Positions 1-9,280 are shown, counted from the stretch's first letter. The stretch: DNA of 55,923 nucleotides from Stutzerimonas kunmingensis (GCF_014764705.1 NZ_JACXXG010000029.1:1-55923), one strand, 5' to 3'. Notes: generated by a model not told the origin, from the letters alone. A program made the numbers and translations.

Positions 1-42
1 GATTAGGACTTGCCACTGTTCTGCGGTGCGGTGTTTTCTCAT
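1..42 (-). CDS. tnpA: IS66-type accessory protein TnpA, N-terminal fragment
   Basis: Fourteen codons are visible from an ATG at 42, reading MRKHRTAEQWQVLI. This resembles the beginning of the small TnpA (OrfA) protein of IS66-family elements, which typically starts with a basic stretch followed by an EQW-type helix. A GAGG ribosome-binding site lies about 8 bases upstream. The gene runs off the left edge, so nothing can be said about whether it is intact. Confidence 0.6.
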   Translation of the reverse strand, partial: MRKHRTAEQWQVLI

Positions 43-127
43 GGAAATAACCTCGCGTTGTTGAATGCGAGGTCACTCTAGGGCGGAAGTCAGCGGGATG
101 GCAGGATGTCTTGGAATGAACGCTTAC
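1..127 (-). mobile_element. IS66-family-like insertion sequence, terminal part
   Basis: Read on the minus strand, a GTAAGCG terminus begins at 127, which is the usual start of IS66-family terminal inverted repeats. It is followed by an untranslated leader and then the start of a transposition gene. The terminus falls exactly where the Nudix reading frame loses its family character. IS66 elements usually make 8-bp target duplications; the candidate here is 128-135 (gctgcact), whose second copy would lie outside the window. Assignment rests on the terminus and 14 residues of the first gene. Confidence 0.72.
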
Positions 128-577
128 GCTGCACTGACGATCACTTAAGAGAGCGCCCAGAAGTTCAGGCAGCCACTCAGGCTTGAATAGGGGTGCGGCC
201 TGGTCTTGCATTTCGTTCAAGCTCCACCACTTCCATTTCTGAATGGTGCTCTTTTCTTCTTCGGTCCATTCTGCCGCGAATACGCTCGTGTCCGCCGGGC
301 ACTCGACGAGGAAGTACTTCTCCAGCCAGCGCGCCGGTGTCGAGCGTGCTACGGCATATACCTCATCTCGTTCTTTCAGCAGCTTTCCGACGTGAAGCGT
401 TAGGCCGGTCTCCTCATACAGCTCCCTTGCTGCTGCATCGGCGTAGCTTTCGCCAGGTTTTAGCTCGCCCCCGGCGGTCGCCCAGAAGGGCGCTTCGCGC
501 TCGTCTTTGTACAAGAAAAGTAAAAGGCGTCCATCAGCATCCACGATGAACAATCGAGAGGATCTTCTGAGCTGCAT
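128..577 (-). pseudogene. Nudix hydrolase, 3' end cut by IS66-like element
   Basis: The frame encodes a Nudix-fold pyrophosphohydrolase. A complete Nudix box matches G-x5-E-x7-REU-xEE-xGU at about residues 36-58 (GELKPGE, then RELYEETGL). The start at 577 is preferred because GAGGTAGGA lies just upstream; an ATG at 610 is possible but has no Shine-Dalgarno sequence. After 150 codons the frame enters the IS terminus and continues open to the window edge with unrelated sequence. The catalytic domain is essentially complete, so only a short C-terminal tail may be lost and the protein could still be active. The substrate cannot be predicted. Confidence 0.72.
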
Positions 578-793
578 TCCTACCTCACTGTCTCCGAGCG
601 AATACGTCATAACCGACGCGAAGTACCAGATTACCGCGGTTCTCGCGGGGCAACGGAGCCCAGCGCTCAGATCTCGAAACTTCACAGCAGCGGCCTTCGA
701 CGAGCCATGCAATGCGGTAAGCGCCCGGTTGGGGCGGTGCCCGTCAATGCTCTATGCTGGTTCAGTCGATCAGCCCCTTATCAAGGAGCCCAA

Positions 794-1408
794 ATGCCCA
801 GCCTCGAATATCTGATTACCTGCCTGGTCGTCGTGCTGATGCCCGGCGCGGGGGTGATATATACGGTTTCGACGGCGCTGATGCACGGCCGTCGCGCCGG
901 TATTCTGGCCGCGACAGCCTGTACGCTCGGGATTCTGCCGCATCTGCTGGCGACCATTCTCGGTGTCGCGGCGATCCTGCATTCCAGTGCGCTGGTCTTC
1001 GAGACTCTGCGCTATGCAGGTGCCGCCTACCTGCTCTATCTCGCCTACGCGACCTGGCGTGACCGCTCTGCGCTGGCGGTGGGTGGCGATAGTGAACCAC
1101 TCAGGGTTCGATCATTGGTTGCGAAGGCGCTGCTGGTCAATCTGCTGAATCCGAAACTGACCATTTTTTTCCTGGCCTTCCTGCCGCAATTCATCCGGCC
1201 GGGCGCCGGCGATGAGCTTGGGCAGCTGCTCGTTCTCAGCGCGACTTTCATGCTGATGACATTCGCCATCTTTACTGTCTACGGCGTGCTGGCGCACGCC
1301 CTTCGCAAGGCGGTCATCGAATCGCAGCGCGTTCAGGCCTTGCTGCGCAGGGGCTTCGCGGCATCATTTGCCGGTCTCGGTGTAAACCTGGCCTTGGCCG
1401 ACAGATGA
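794..1408 (+). CDS. LysE/RhtB-family amino acid exporter
   Basis: This is a 204-residue hydrophobic protein with about six membrane segments. It has the family pattern of an N-terminal helix ending in PGAGVIYTV and a middle loop with NLLNPKLTIFFLAFLPQF. Such proteins export amino acids or homoserine-type compounds across the inner membrane. The start at 794 is chosen because AAGGAG at 783-788 is well placed; a longer frame from 707 has no support. It stands alone between the Nudix gene and the convergent mal genes. The substrate is unknown. Confidence 0.88.
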   Translation: MPSLEYLITCLVVVLMPGAGVIYTVSTALMHGRRAGILAATACTLGILPHLLATILGVAAILHSSALVFETLRYAGAAYLLYLAYATWRDRSALAVGGDSEPLRVRSLVAKALLVNLLNPKLTIFFLAFLPQFIRPGAGDELGQLLVLSATFMLMTFAIFTVYGVLAHALRKAVIESQRVQALLRRGFAASFAGLGVNLALADR

Positions 1409-1598
1409 GCCCCTGGCCTCTGACGCGACCGAGCAAACGCCACGGCAACGGTTCTAGCGTCACCAATCAGGCGGACCGTGCGTCTCTGTATGACGCCGGC
1501 ACTGAGCAGCCTGAAGGAGCCGTTTTACCGCACTCGATCAGGCGCAATTAAAGCTGGCCTAGCAGAACCCTGCCGCCAGTCCAACGGTGCGGTTTCAC
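1409..1598. other. Intergenic gap between convergent genes
   Basis: This stretch of 190 bases separates the LysE-type exporter (plus) from malK (minus). I see no convincing coding frame, promoter motif or hairpin with a U-run in it. Confidence 0.5.
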
Positions 1599-2714
1599 TC
1601 ACCCATAAATCGCCGGCTCCCGATAGTGCCGGGCGCAGGCGTCGCCGTTTTCACGGAACAGGTGGCATTTGTCGGCTTTTAGCCCGGCGGCGAAGGTTTC
1701 GCCTTCGGTGACACGCAGATTGCCGTCGACGCAGAGGGTGATGACGTCCTGCAGGCGCTCCAGGGTGAGGTAGAGCAGGTTGTACTGGCCCAGCCGTTCG
1801 GCCACGGTGATCTGGCCGTGGAAGGTGAAGTCGGCTTCGTCCGGCATGACGAAGTGTTCGGGGCGGATGCCGAGGGTGAGCGGGTCGCCAGCGCTGACGG
1901 CGCTGCCATCCACCGGCAGGGTCAGTGGATAGCCGCTGGGCAGTTCCACGGTGACGGCTTCCGGGCTGGCGGAGATGGCGCGCACCTCGACGAAGTTCAT
2001 CTGCGGCGAGCCGAGGAAGCCGGCAACGAAACGGTTCTGCGGATAGTGGTACAGGTGCAGCGGTTGGCCGACCTGGGCGATTTCGCCGGCGTTGAGCACG
2101 ACGATCTTGTCAGCCAGGGTCATGGCTTCGACCTGGTCGTGAGTCACGTAGATCATGGTGGAGCGGATGCGCTGGTGCAGACGGGCGATCTCGATACGCA
2201 TCTGCACGCGGAGGAAGGCGTCGAGGTTCGACAGGGGTTCGTCGAACAGGAACACCTTCGGCTCGCGGACCATGGTGCGGCCGATGGCGACGCGCTGGCG
2301 CTGGCCACCGGAAAGGTCCTTGGGTTTGCGTTCGAGCAGCTTGTCGAGCTGCAGGATTTCCGCGACCGCCTCGACGCGGCGCGCGATCTCGCGCTTGTCG
2401 ACGCTGGCGAGCTTGAGGCCGAAGGCCATGTTCTCCGCTACCGTCATGTGCGGGTAGAGCGCGTAGGACTGGAACACCATGCCAACCGAACGATCCTTGG
2501 GCGGCAGGTCATTGACCCGCTGGTCGCCGATCAGCAGATCGCCCGAGGTGATGTCCTCCAGCCCGGCGATCAGTCGCAGCAGCGTGGACTTGCCGCAACC
2601 GGATGGGCCGACGAAGACGACGAACTCACCGTCTTCGATATCCAGATCGATATGCCGGGTGATCGGCGTACCGTCGTAGCTCTTGCAGATGTCGCGCAGC
2701 GTGACACTGGCCAT
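1599..2714 (-). CDS. malK: Maltodextrin ABC transporter ATPase MalK
   Basis: A 371-residue ABC ATPase that powers the MalEFG importer at the cytoplasmic face of the inner membrane. Walker A GPSGCGKS is at 36-43, Q-loop [10 protein letters not shown] near 81-90, signature LSGGQRQR from 134, Walker B VFLFDEP near 154-160 and the switch-loop THD after it. The C-terminal third fits the regulatory TOBE-type domains of the MalK/UgpC subfamily. The start at 2714 has GGAGAAC upstream. It follows the alpha-glucosidase gene by about 80 bases on the same strand, so the two are probably co-transcribed. It lies 7 kb from malEFG, but no other mal ATPase is visible, so it most likely serves that importer. 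Confidence 0.93.
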   Translation of the reverse strand: MASVTLRDICKSYDGTPITRHIDLDIEDGEFVVFVGPSGCGKSTLLRLIAGLEDITSGDLLIGDQRVNDLPPKDRSVGMVFQSYALYPHMTVAENMAFGLKLASVDKREIARRVEAVAEILQLDKLLERKPKDLSGGQRQRVAIGRTMVREPKVFLFDEPLSNLDAFLRVQMRIEIARLHQRIRSTMIYVTHDQVEAMTLADKIVVLNAGEIAQVGQPLHLYHYPQNRFVAGFLGSPQMNFVEVRAISASPEAVTVELPSGYPLTLPVDGSAVSAGDPLTLGIRPEHFVMPDEADFTFHGQITVAERLGQYNLLYLTLERLQDVITLCVDGNLRVTEGETFAAGLKADKCHLFRENGDACARHYREPAIYG

Positions 2715-2796
2715 CGTTGTTGTTCTCCGTTGGATGCCGCCAAGCTCTCGTTATCTGGTGCAGCGGCGGGCCAACCCCACCGCTGCCGGATCTCCC

Positions 2797-4425
2797 TCAA
2801 CCCTCGAGACGCACATAGCCGAAACCATGGGCCGGCAGGCGCGCCCATTGCCCATCGTATTCGGCGAAACTCGCCGGCACGTCCACCAGCGGCACCGCCT
2901 GCCCCGGCAATTCGTAGCTGCGCGGCAGATCGCCGAGGTTGAACAGGCACAGCCAGACCTCCCCCCCGAGCCGGCGCTCGAACACCAGCAAGGCGTCGTC
3001 ATGGTAGACCATGCGGATGTCACCCTCGATCAGCAGACGCTGCTCGCGCCGCCAGCCGAGGAAGCGCCGGTAGCAGTTGAGCATCGAGTGCGGATCGGCT
3101 TCCTGCGCCGCCACGGAAAGCGAGCGGTGCGAGTCATCCACCGGCAACCACGGCTGGCTCCCGGTAAAGCCGGCATGATGCGCCTCGCTCTGCCACGGCA
3201 TCGGCGTGCGGCAACCGTCGCGGCCCTTGAATTCCGGCCAGAAGGTAATGCCGTACGGATCGACCAGATCTTCGTAGCGCAGTTCCGCTTCCGGCAGGCC
3301 CAGCTCCTCGCCCTGATAGAGGCAGACACTGCCGCGCAGGGACAACAGCAGTGCCATCAGCAACCGGCCACGCTCCGGGTCGGGTCGGCCATTGAGCGCC
3401 CAGCGCGTCATCACCCGGACCACGTCGTGGTTGCCCATGGACCAGCACGACCAACCGTCCGCCAGTTCGCGCTCGATGCCTTCCACGGTGTGGCGGATAT
3501 AGGCCGGGCTGCACTGCTCGGTGAGCAGGTCGAAGGAATACGCCATGTGCAGCGTATCGCCGCCGCTGGTGTAGGCGGCCATGGTGCGCAGCGACTCGTC
3601 GCAGCCGATCTCGGCCACCGAGGAGGCGCCGGGGTAGCGCTGCAGCAGGGCACGCAGACGACGGATGAAATCCATGTTTTCCGGCCGTGTCTTGTCGTAG
3701 ATGTGGCGCTGGTAGGCGTAAGGGTTGTCGATACGCACACCGATGCTGCCTTCGCGAATCTCGGTATTCGGCGGGTTGTCGCGCAGTTCGGCATCGTGGA
3801 AGTAGAAGTTCGCGGCATCCAGGCGGAAACCGTCCACGCCCAGCTTGAGCCAGAATTCCATGTCGTCGAGCACCTGATCCTGCACGGCCGGGCAGTGGAA
3901 ATTCAGGTCCGGCTGGCTGGAGAGGAAGTTGTGCAGGTAGTACTGCCGGCGCCGGCTGTCCCAGCTCCAGGCCGGACCCCCGAACACCGACAGCCAGTTG
4001 TTCGGCACAGTGCCGTCCGGCTTCGGATCGGCCCATACGTACCAGTCGGCCTTGTCGTTGTCGCGGCTGGAACGGCTTTCGACGAACCACTGATGCTGGT
4101 CGGAAGAATGGTTGAGCACCTGATCGATCAGCACACGCATGCCGCGCTCATGACAGGCTTCGACTAGCCGGACGAAGTCGTCGAGGGTGCCGAACAGCGG
4201 ATCGACGCCGCGGTAGTCGGCGACGTCGTAGCCAAAATCCTTCATCGGCGAAGTGAAGAAGGGCGACAGCCAGATGGCGTCGACGTTGAGGCTGGCAATG
4301 TAGTCCAGCTTGTGCAGCACGCCGGGCAGGTCGCCCACGCCGTCGCCGTTGCTGTCGAAGAAACTACGTGGGTAGACCTGATAGATCACCCCGCCGCGCC
4401 ACCAATTCTGAAGTTGCTCGGACAT
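2797..4425 (-). CDS. Cytoplasmic alpha-glucosidase, GH13
   Basis: A 542-residue GH13 enzyme of the oligo-1,6-glucosidase/alpha-glucosidase group that should release glucose from short maltodextrins. No signal peptide is visible. Conserved region I is DQVLNH (about 101-106), the nucleophile Asp203 is in GFRLDAANF, the acid/base Glu272 is in AEIGCDE, and the third carboxylate Asp334 is in GNHD. The early motif IYQVYPRSFFDSNGDGVGDL is typical of this group. It heads a unit with malK, and its upstream region holds a MalT-like site. With no malQ or malP in the window, it is probably the main intracellular route for imported dextrins. Trehalulose or sucrose activity cannot be excluded. Confidence 0.92.
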   Translation of the reverse strand: MSEQLQNWWRGGVIYQVYPRSFFDSNGDGVGDLPGVLHKLDYIASLNVDAIWLSPFFTSPMKDFGYDVADYRGVDPLFGTLDDFVRLVEACHERGMRVLIDQVLNHSSDQHQWFVESRSSRDNDKADWYVWADPKPDGTVPNNWLSVFGGPAWSWDSRRRQYYLHNFLSSQPDLNFHCPAVQDQVLDDMEFWLKLGVDGFRLDAANFYFHDAELRDNPPNTEIREGSIGVRIDNPYAYQRHIYDKTRPENMDFIRRLRALLQRYPGASSVAEIGCDESLRTMAAYTSGGDTLHMAYSFDLLTEQCSPAYIRHTVEGIERELADGWSCWSMGNHDVVRVMTRWALNGRPDPERGRLLMALLLSLRGSVCLYQGEELGLPEAELRYEDLVDPYGITFWPEFKGRDGCRTPMPWQSEAHHAGFTGSQPWLPVDDSHRSLSVAAQEADPHSMLNCYRRFLGWRREQRLLIEGDIRMVYHDDALLVFERRLGGEVWLCLFNLGDLPRSYELPGQAVPLVDVPASFAEYDGQWARLPAHGFGYVRLEG

Positions 4426-4488
4426 GCCACGTTACCTATGAGTGACCAGTGAAGATGTGGCCACTCTAGGTGCGGCATCCGGTCGCAA

Positions 4489-4558
4489 CATCCTCCGGCG
4501 GCGGGCTGTTGCAGGCGTAAGGGCCGGGCGTAGACCGCCCGCTGGCCGAGGGCGTAGA
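4489..4558 (-). promoter_or_regulatory. Putative MalT-responsive promoter region of alpha-glucosidase/malK
   Basis: On the minus strand GGAGGATG (4489-4496) matches the MalT core GGGAKGAKG apart from its first base, 64 bases before the alpha-glucosidase start. Two copies of GGGCGTAGA lie on the plus strand at 4526-4534 and 4550-4558. The same combination occurs in front of malE. MalT control is inferred from this similarity. Confidence 0.5.
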
Positions 4559-4575
4559 CGGCGACAGCGAGCCGG

Positions 4576-5124
4576 TCAGCGCATTCGCGCCGGGTTGCCG
4601 ACCACCGTGGCGCCGGCCGGCACGTCACGGGTGACCACGCTGCCGGCGCCGATCACCGCATCGTCGCCCACCGTCACGCCCGGCAGGATGATCGCCCCAC
4701 CACCGACCCAGACGTCGCGGCCGATATGGATCGGCCGGCCGAACTCCACGCCCGAGCGGCGCGCCTCGGGATCACGCGGATGGTCGGCGGTGTAGAGCTG
4801 CACCGCCGGGCCGATCTGCGCGCCGGCGCCGATATGCACCTCGACCACATCGAGAATCACGCAGTTGAAGTTGAGGAAGGCGCCCTCGCCCAGGTGGATG
4901 TTGTAGCCGTAGTCGCAGTGGAACGGCGGGCGGATCACCGCGCCGGCACCGACCGCAGCCAGCCGCCCGGCCAGCAGCGCCCGACGCTCGTCCGGCGAGG
5001 CCGCGAGCGCCGCGTTGTAGCGCACCATCCAGGCCTTGGCAGCGGCCTGATCGGCGAGGATCTCCGGGTCACCGGGGTAGTACAGCTCGCCGGCCAGCAT
5101 CTTCTGCTTCTCGCTCATCGCCAT
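4576..5124 (-). CDS. maa: Maltose/sugar O-acetyltransferase
   Basis: A 182-residue left-handed beta-helix acetyltransferase of the Maa/NodL/LacA family. It has the N-terminal helical cap typical of maltose acetyltransferases (KMLAGELYYPGDPEI), the active-site His region TADHP, and hexapeptide repeats such as IGRDVWVGGGAIILPGV. It would transfer acetyl from acetyl-CoA to maltose or glucose, which is thought to let excess sugar leave the cell. The start at 5124 is set by GGAGGCG upstream; the frame is open to 5241 but lacks a good site there. It is surrounded by mal genes and has a MalT-like box upstream, which supports maltose as the substrate. Confidence 0.88.
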   Translation of the reverse strand: MAMSEKQKMLAGELYYPGDPEILADQAAAKAWMVRYNAALAASPDERRALLAGRLAAVGAGAVIRPPFHCDYGYNIHLGEGAFLNFNCVILDVVEVHIGAGAQIGPAVQLYTADHPRDPEARRSGVEFGRPIHIGRDVWVGGGAIILPGVTVGDDAVIGAGSVVTRDVPAGATVVGNPARMR

Positions 5125-5177
5125 GGCAACGCCTCCATCTCTGAAGGCCCGAGGGTGCCACAGCCTGGCGCTGCGCT

Positions 5178-5187
5178 CCTCCTCCCC
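5178..5187 (-). promoter_or_regulatory. Putative MalT box upstream of maa
   Basis: Minus-strand GGGGAGGAGG is an exact match to the enterobacterial MalT consensus GGGGAKGAKG, 54 bases upstream of the maa start. Function is inferred; GC-rich DNA makes chance matches possible. Confidence 0.45.
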
Positions 5188-5299
5188 CGCCCGGCGGCGA
5201 GCGGGCGAGGCGATGGACGGTTCGGCCCGGCGCCTTCGCATCCACCGGCGGGCTCGACTAGGGTTGATGCACCGTCCAATCGCCTCTGGAGCACTGCCT

Positions 5300-5923
5300 G
5301 TGAAACTGATCGGTCGCTACATGTCGCCTTTCGTCCGCCGCGTCGGCGTCAGCCTGCATCTGTTGGACGTACCATTCACCAACGAACCGCTCAGCGTCCT
5401 GACGGATAGTCTGAAGATTCGCGGATACTCGCCGCTGGGTCGCTTGCCGGCGCTGGTGCTGGACGATGGCCAGGTGCTGATCGACAGCAACGCCATTCTC
5501 GATTATTTCGATCAGCAGGCGGGCGCCGAGCGCGCACTGCTGCCGCTGTCCGGCCCCCAGCGCAGCGAGGCGATGAACCTGCTGGCCTTCGCCGTCGGTG
5601 CCTGCGAGAAAACCGTGGCGGCCTACTACGAACGCGATCGGCGGCCAGAAGGACTGGTCTGGGACGACTGGTATCGCCATTGCGAGGACCAGGCGCGCGG
5701 CGCGCTGGCATTGCTGGATGCGCACCAGGCCGAGCGCGGCGAGCGGCCCTTGCTCGGCGAGCGCATGAGCCAGGTGGATATCAGCGCGGTGGTCGCCTAC
5801 GACTTCGCCCGCCTCACCCTGCCCGACACGCTGGCGCCGGACGGCGCCTCTCCGCATCTGGCCTCAGCGTCGCAGCGCGCCAACGCCCTGCCCGCCTTCG
5901 CCCAGACGCAGTGGAAGGGCTGA
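5300..5923 (+). CDS. Glutathione S-transferase family protein
   Basis: A 207-residue GST-fold protein with an N-terminal thioredoxin-like domain (MSPFVRRV, then GRLPALVLDDG with the cis-Pro, then DSNAILDY, which holds the glutathione-binding Ser) and a helical C-terminal domain. The start is a GTG at 5300 with GGAG at 5288-5291; the ATG at 5321 would remove part of the first beta strand. It is divergent from maa and convergent with the next gene. Its substrate is unknown and no link to maltose is evident. Confidence 0.85.
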   Translation: MKLIGRYMSPFVRRVGVSLHLLDVPFTNEPLSVLTDSLKIRGYSPLGRLPALVLDDGQVLIDSNAILDYFDQQAGAERALLPLSGPQRSEAMNLLAFAVGACEKTVAAYYERDRRPEGLVWDDWYRHCEDQARGALALLDAHQAERGERPLLGERMSQVDISAVVAYDFARLTLPDTLAPDGASPHLASASQRANALPAFAQTQWKG

Positions 5924-5968
5924 GCGAGGTCCTGCAGTCCAAGCGCTATCGGCGCATTGCCGGTGAGT

Positions 5969-6397
5969 TCAGTGCGGCGCGCGAACCTGGGCCACTACCT
6001 CGTCCAGAGTGGGGTTGGCCTTGCCCATGCCATTGAAGAACACGGCGGGAATGCCACCGTTTAGCACCGCGACTGTGCGCTGGAGCTGCGCCTGCTGCTC
6101 GGCGTTGGGGTTGTTCGTCTCGGTAGTGAAGTGACTGGAGCGTTGCACCGCGATGCCCATACGGGACAGCCCGGCCGCCAGCTCGTCGGCCCGCCGCGCT
6201 TCATCAGAAGGGCAGTTGACCGGTGCGAAAACCATCACCACACCCGGGCGTGCACCACCGGGCATCGCCACCGGGATAAACCCCGAAGGGCTGCTTGTCG
6301 TGCTTGCCTGGAGCAATGCCTCCTGCTGATGGCCGCTCCATAGCTTGTAGCCAAGGCCCAGGACGGCGGCGAGAAGCAGCACGCGTGTCAGGCTCAT
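5969..6397 (-). CDS. Membrane-anchored thioredoxin-fold protein lacking CxxC
   Basis: A 142-residue protein with one N-terminal membrane segment (about 5-18) and a periplasmic domain resembling a thioredoxin or glutaredoxin. The evidence is a beta strand GVVMVFAP followed by VNCPSDEA at the redox-site position, and a GGIPAVFFNG cis-Pro strand near the C terminus. Only one cysteine is present there (CPSD instead of CxxC), so it cannot work as a normal dithiol oxidoreductase; a monothiol or binding role is possible. The start at 6397 has GGAGG upstream. It lies downstream of malT on the same strand. I do not recognise a named family. Confidence 0.75.
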   Translation of the reverse strand: MSLTRVLLLAAVLGLGYKLWSGHQQEALLQASTTSSPSGFIPVAMPGGARPGVVMVFAPVNCPSDEARRADELAAGLSRMGIAVQRSSHFTTETNNPNAEQQAQLQRTVAVLNGGIPAVFFNGMGKANPTLDEVVAQVRAPH

Positions 6398-6532
6398 GGG
6401 CGGCCTCCGCCGTACTGTGCTGCGCCATGCGCGTAACAGCTGGCTCGCTGGTTGGTCTTCATCATCCGCCACATCCCTGTTGTGCTGTACGGCCGCGAGC
6501 ATAGCCGCTCGCATCGGCGGCGGCGAGCGGGC

Positions 6533-9280
6533 CTAGTCGCCCTGAATCTTGCTCAGCAGGTCGCGTGCCAGCTGCACCGCTTCGCTGCGATGGGTGATGT
6601 TGAGCTTCTGATAGAGGCTGCGGATGTGCGTCTTGATGGTGGTGGGCGCGACGTTGAGGTGATCGGCGATCTGCTCGTTGGACTGCCCGGCATGGATCAG
6701 GCTCAGCACCTGCCATTCGCGCCGGGTCAGCGGTGAACGGCGAATCAGCTCCGGTACGTCGGGGCGGTTGATGATGTCCTGGATCACCGCTTCATCGAGG
6801 GTGATGCGGATGGCGCGGCTGAAGTCGCGCTGCTGCTGCGCCAGCTGGATCAGCCGCGTGGCGCGCTGGGCTTCCGGCTCGTCGAGGGTGCGCTCATGCA
6901 GCAGGCTCTTGAGCATGCCGATGATCGGCTTGCCAACCCGCAGGAAGCTGCCGATGGCACCGCTGCCGCTGGCCAGGGTCATCGCCCGTTGCAGGTGATC
7001 GAGTGCCTGCTGGCGCTCTTCGCGCAACCAGTGCAGCTGCGCCAGGAGGATGTGGTTGCGGTTGCGATCCATCACCAGGCCGTGGCGTTCGGCGTCGGTC
7101 AGCAGCTGGCGCAGGATTGGCAGCGCGCTGTCCAGCTGGCCGAGCGTCACATGGGCGCGCGCGTGGTTGCGTGCGTTGAGCTGGGAAAAGTGGTTGGCGC
7201 CGGCGCTGACCGGTGGCGCGCTGATCAGCCATTGACGAATCGCCTCGCGATCCTGGCTGGAATCCCAGTAGGCAAGCATCACCGCGTGGGCGTTGGCCAG
7301 CCAGTCGATGTGGTAGCGATCATCGGCGAGCATCGCCTGCATCTGACTGATGTAATCGGCACAAGCGCTCTGCTGGCCGCGGGCGTAGGCGACGCCGGCC
7401 AGCAACGTGTGGCTCTGCAGGCGCCAGCGCTGGTCGCCAAGCTCGTCGAGAATCTGGATGCCCTGCAGCGCGCATTGCTCGGCGGCGTCCAGCTGATGCC
7501 ACTCCAGCAGCACCTGGCCGCGCACCCGATAGATGAACTCGGCAATGGGCGTGGCACGCAGATGCTGCTGTTCGATGTACTGGATGGCCCGTTCCTGCAG
7601 GGTGTAGGCCTTCTGCAGATGCCCCTGGGCGATGGCGATCTCCGACAGTTGGCCGAGGCTCCAGACCACCAGGTGCGAGGCATTGATCTCGCGAGCACGG
7701 CGCTCGGCTTCCTCGTACTGCTTCTGCGCCTGTGGCAGTGCGCCCTGAACGAAGTGCACCTCGGCCAGCCCGGACATCGCCGCCACGCGCGAGGTGCGCA
7801 TGATCAGCGGCTCGCAGGTCAGCGCCTCCTGGGCCAGGGCGATGGCGCGCTGCTCGTCGCCCTGGTTCATCGCCACCTGCGCGCGCACCGCATTGAATTC
7901 GCAGACGATGCGCGCCCAGTCCTGCTCGGAGCAGCTGCGCTGCAGGGCCAGCTCGGCGGCCTTGAACCAGCGCTCGACGTGATCGAACTGATAGGAATTC
8001 TGCGACACCCAGGCTTGCAGCAGGGTGAGCAGCGGCGAGCCGGCAATCACGGTTTCCGGCAGGGTTTCCAGGGATTGCTGCAGCAGCCCGAGCTGGCCCT
8101 GGCGGTAGAAGGCGCGCCCGTGGCGCTGGAGTATTTCGGCGACCTGCTGCGGATCGCCTGCCTGCACCGCGTGGCGTGCGGCCTCCTCGGGCAGATTCTC
8201 GGCCAGCAGCGCTTCGGCGGCACGCAGATGCAACTGGTTGAGCCGCTGCGGCTGGAGGGTGCGCAGCTCGCCCTGCAGGAACACGGCGAACAATGGATGG
8301 TAGCTGTACCAGCGGCGCAGGCTGTCCAGCGGTTGGATGAACAGGCCGCCACGCTCGAGCCGTTCGAGCATCTCGCGACCGTGGCAGGCTTCGGTGAGGC
8401 GGTCGGCCAGCGCGGCATCGAAGCGGTCGAGCAGGCAGGTGGCTTCGAGAAAACCACGCAGGTCTTCGGGCAGGCCCTCGATTACCTGTTCGCGCATGTA
8501 GTCGCGGATGTCGGGGTGGCCGATCAGCAGGTTCTCCAGAAACAGGTCCATGCCGCGGCTGGTCTGCACTTCCTGCAGCGCCAGCTGCAGTGCGCAGGGC
8601 CAGCCACCGATGCGCCGGTTGAGCCGTTCGACCTGCTCGCGGTTGATGTTCACCGGCACGCCCAGCTGCAGCAAGGCCTGCACCTCGTCGTCCTCGAAGG
8701 CCAGCTGACGGGCATTGAGCAGCAGCAGCTGATGCTTGACCCGCAGCTCGGCGACGCCCAGTTCCGGCAGGCGACGGCTGCACACCAGCAAGGTCATCCA
8801 GCAGGGCATGTGGCGCAGGAAGAAACGCAGCCCGGCAATCAGCTCGCGCTCGTGCAGGACCTCGAACTCGTCGAGCACGATGAGAATTGCCTCGTGCTCG
8901 CCCGGCAGCTCGGCCAGCAGCTGGGTGAACAGCGCATCCAGCGACACCTGCCCCTGCTCGGCGAGCGCAGCGGACAGCGGGCAACCGGCATCGAGCTGGC
9001 GATCCAGCGTCTGGGTCAGGTAGCGGCCGAACTGCAGCGCCAGATTGTCGCTGGCATGCAGCTGCAGCCAGGCGACGCGGCCATCGAAAGCCCGCGCCCA
9101 CTGCGCCGCCAGAGTGGTCTTGCCGAAGCCGCTGGCCGCGTGCAGCACGGCCAGACGTACCTGCGGCAGGCGCAGCTGCCACTCGTCCAGGCGCGGGCGT
9201 TCGAGCAGGCCCGGCGGCAGCATGGGGATCGCCAGCTTGGTGGGGATCAGCGGCAGCAAAGCTGGCATCGAGGCATTCAT
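6533..9280 (-). CDS. malT: MalT-type transcriptional activator (LuxR/STAND family)
   Basis: A 915-residue regulator close in length to E. coli MalT (901). It has an N-terminal ATPase with Walker A ASGFGKTT at 49-56 and Walker B-like ILIVLDEFE, a long TPR-like helical middle that in MalT senses maltotriose, and a C-terminal LuxR HTH (LTRREWQVLSLI, then TIKTHIRSLYQKL). MalT binds ATP and maltotriose, oligomerises, and activates mal promoters. The start at 9280 (MNASMPALLPLIPTKL) has GGGAGC upstream and matches the known MalT N terminus; the frame to 9343 is an unlikely extension. It lies 106 bases behind malG, so it may be partly co-transcribed with malEFG, giving positive feedback. Confidence 0.93.
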   Translation of the reverse strand: MNASMPALLPLIPTKLAIPMLPPGLLERPRLDEWQLRLPQVRLAVLHAASGFGKTTLAAQWARAFDGRVAWLQLHASDNLALQFGRYLTQTLDRQLDAGCPLSAALAEQGQVSLDALFTQLLAELPGEHEAILIVLDEFEVLHERELIAGLRFFLRHMPCWMTLLVCSRRLPELGVAELRVKHQLLLLNARQLAFEDDEVQALLQLGVPVNINREQVERLNRRIGGWPCALQLALQEVQTSRGMDLFLENLLIGHPDIRDYMREQVIEGLPEDLRGFLEATCLLDRFDAALADRLTEACHGREMLERLERGGLFIQPLDSLRRWYSYHPLFAVFLQGELRTLQPQRLNQLHLRAAEALLAENLPEEAARHAVQAGDPQQVAEILQRHGRAFYRQGQLGLLQQSLETLPETVIAGSPLLTLLQAWVSQNSYQFDHVERWFKAAELALQRSCSEQDWARIVCEFNAVRAQVAMNQGDEQRAIALAQEALTCEPLIMRTSRVAAMSGLAEVHFVQGALPQAQKQYEEAERRAREINASHLVVWSLGQLSEIAIAQGHLQKAYTLQERAIQYIEQQHLRATPIAEFIYRVRGQVLLEWHQLDAAEQCALQGIQILDELGDQRWRLQSHTLLAGVAYARGQQSACADYISQMQAMLADDRYHIDWLANAHAVMLAYWDSSQDREAIRQWLISAPPVSAGANHFSQLNARNHARAHVTLGQLDSALPILRQLLTDAERHGLVMDRNRNHILLAQLHWLREERQQALDHLQRAMTLASGSGAIGSFLRVGKPIIGMLKSLLHERTLDEPEAQRATRLIQLAQQQRDFSRAIRITLDEAVIQDIINRPDVPELIRRSPLTRREWQVLSLIHAGQSNEQIADHLNVAPTTIKTHIRSLYQKLNITHRSEAVQLARDLLSKIQGD

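Noticed and set aside
2797..4425. Naming the alpha-glucosidase as trehalose-6-phosphate hydrolase (treC)
   Set aside because: The family is close, but the mal neighbourhood and lack of any trehalose uptake genes favour a maltodextrin alpha-glucosidase.
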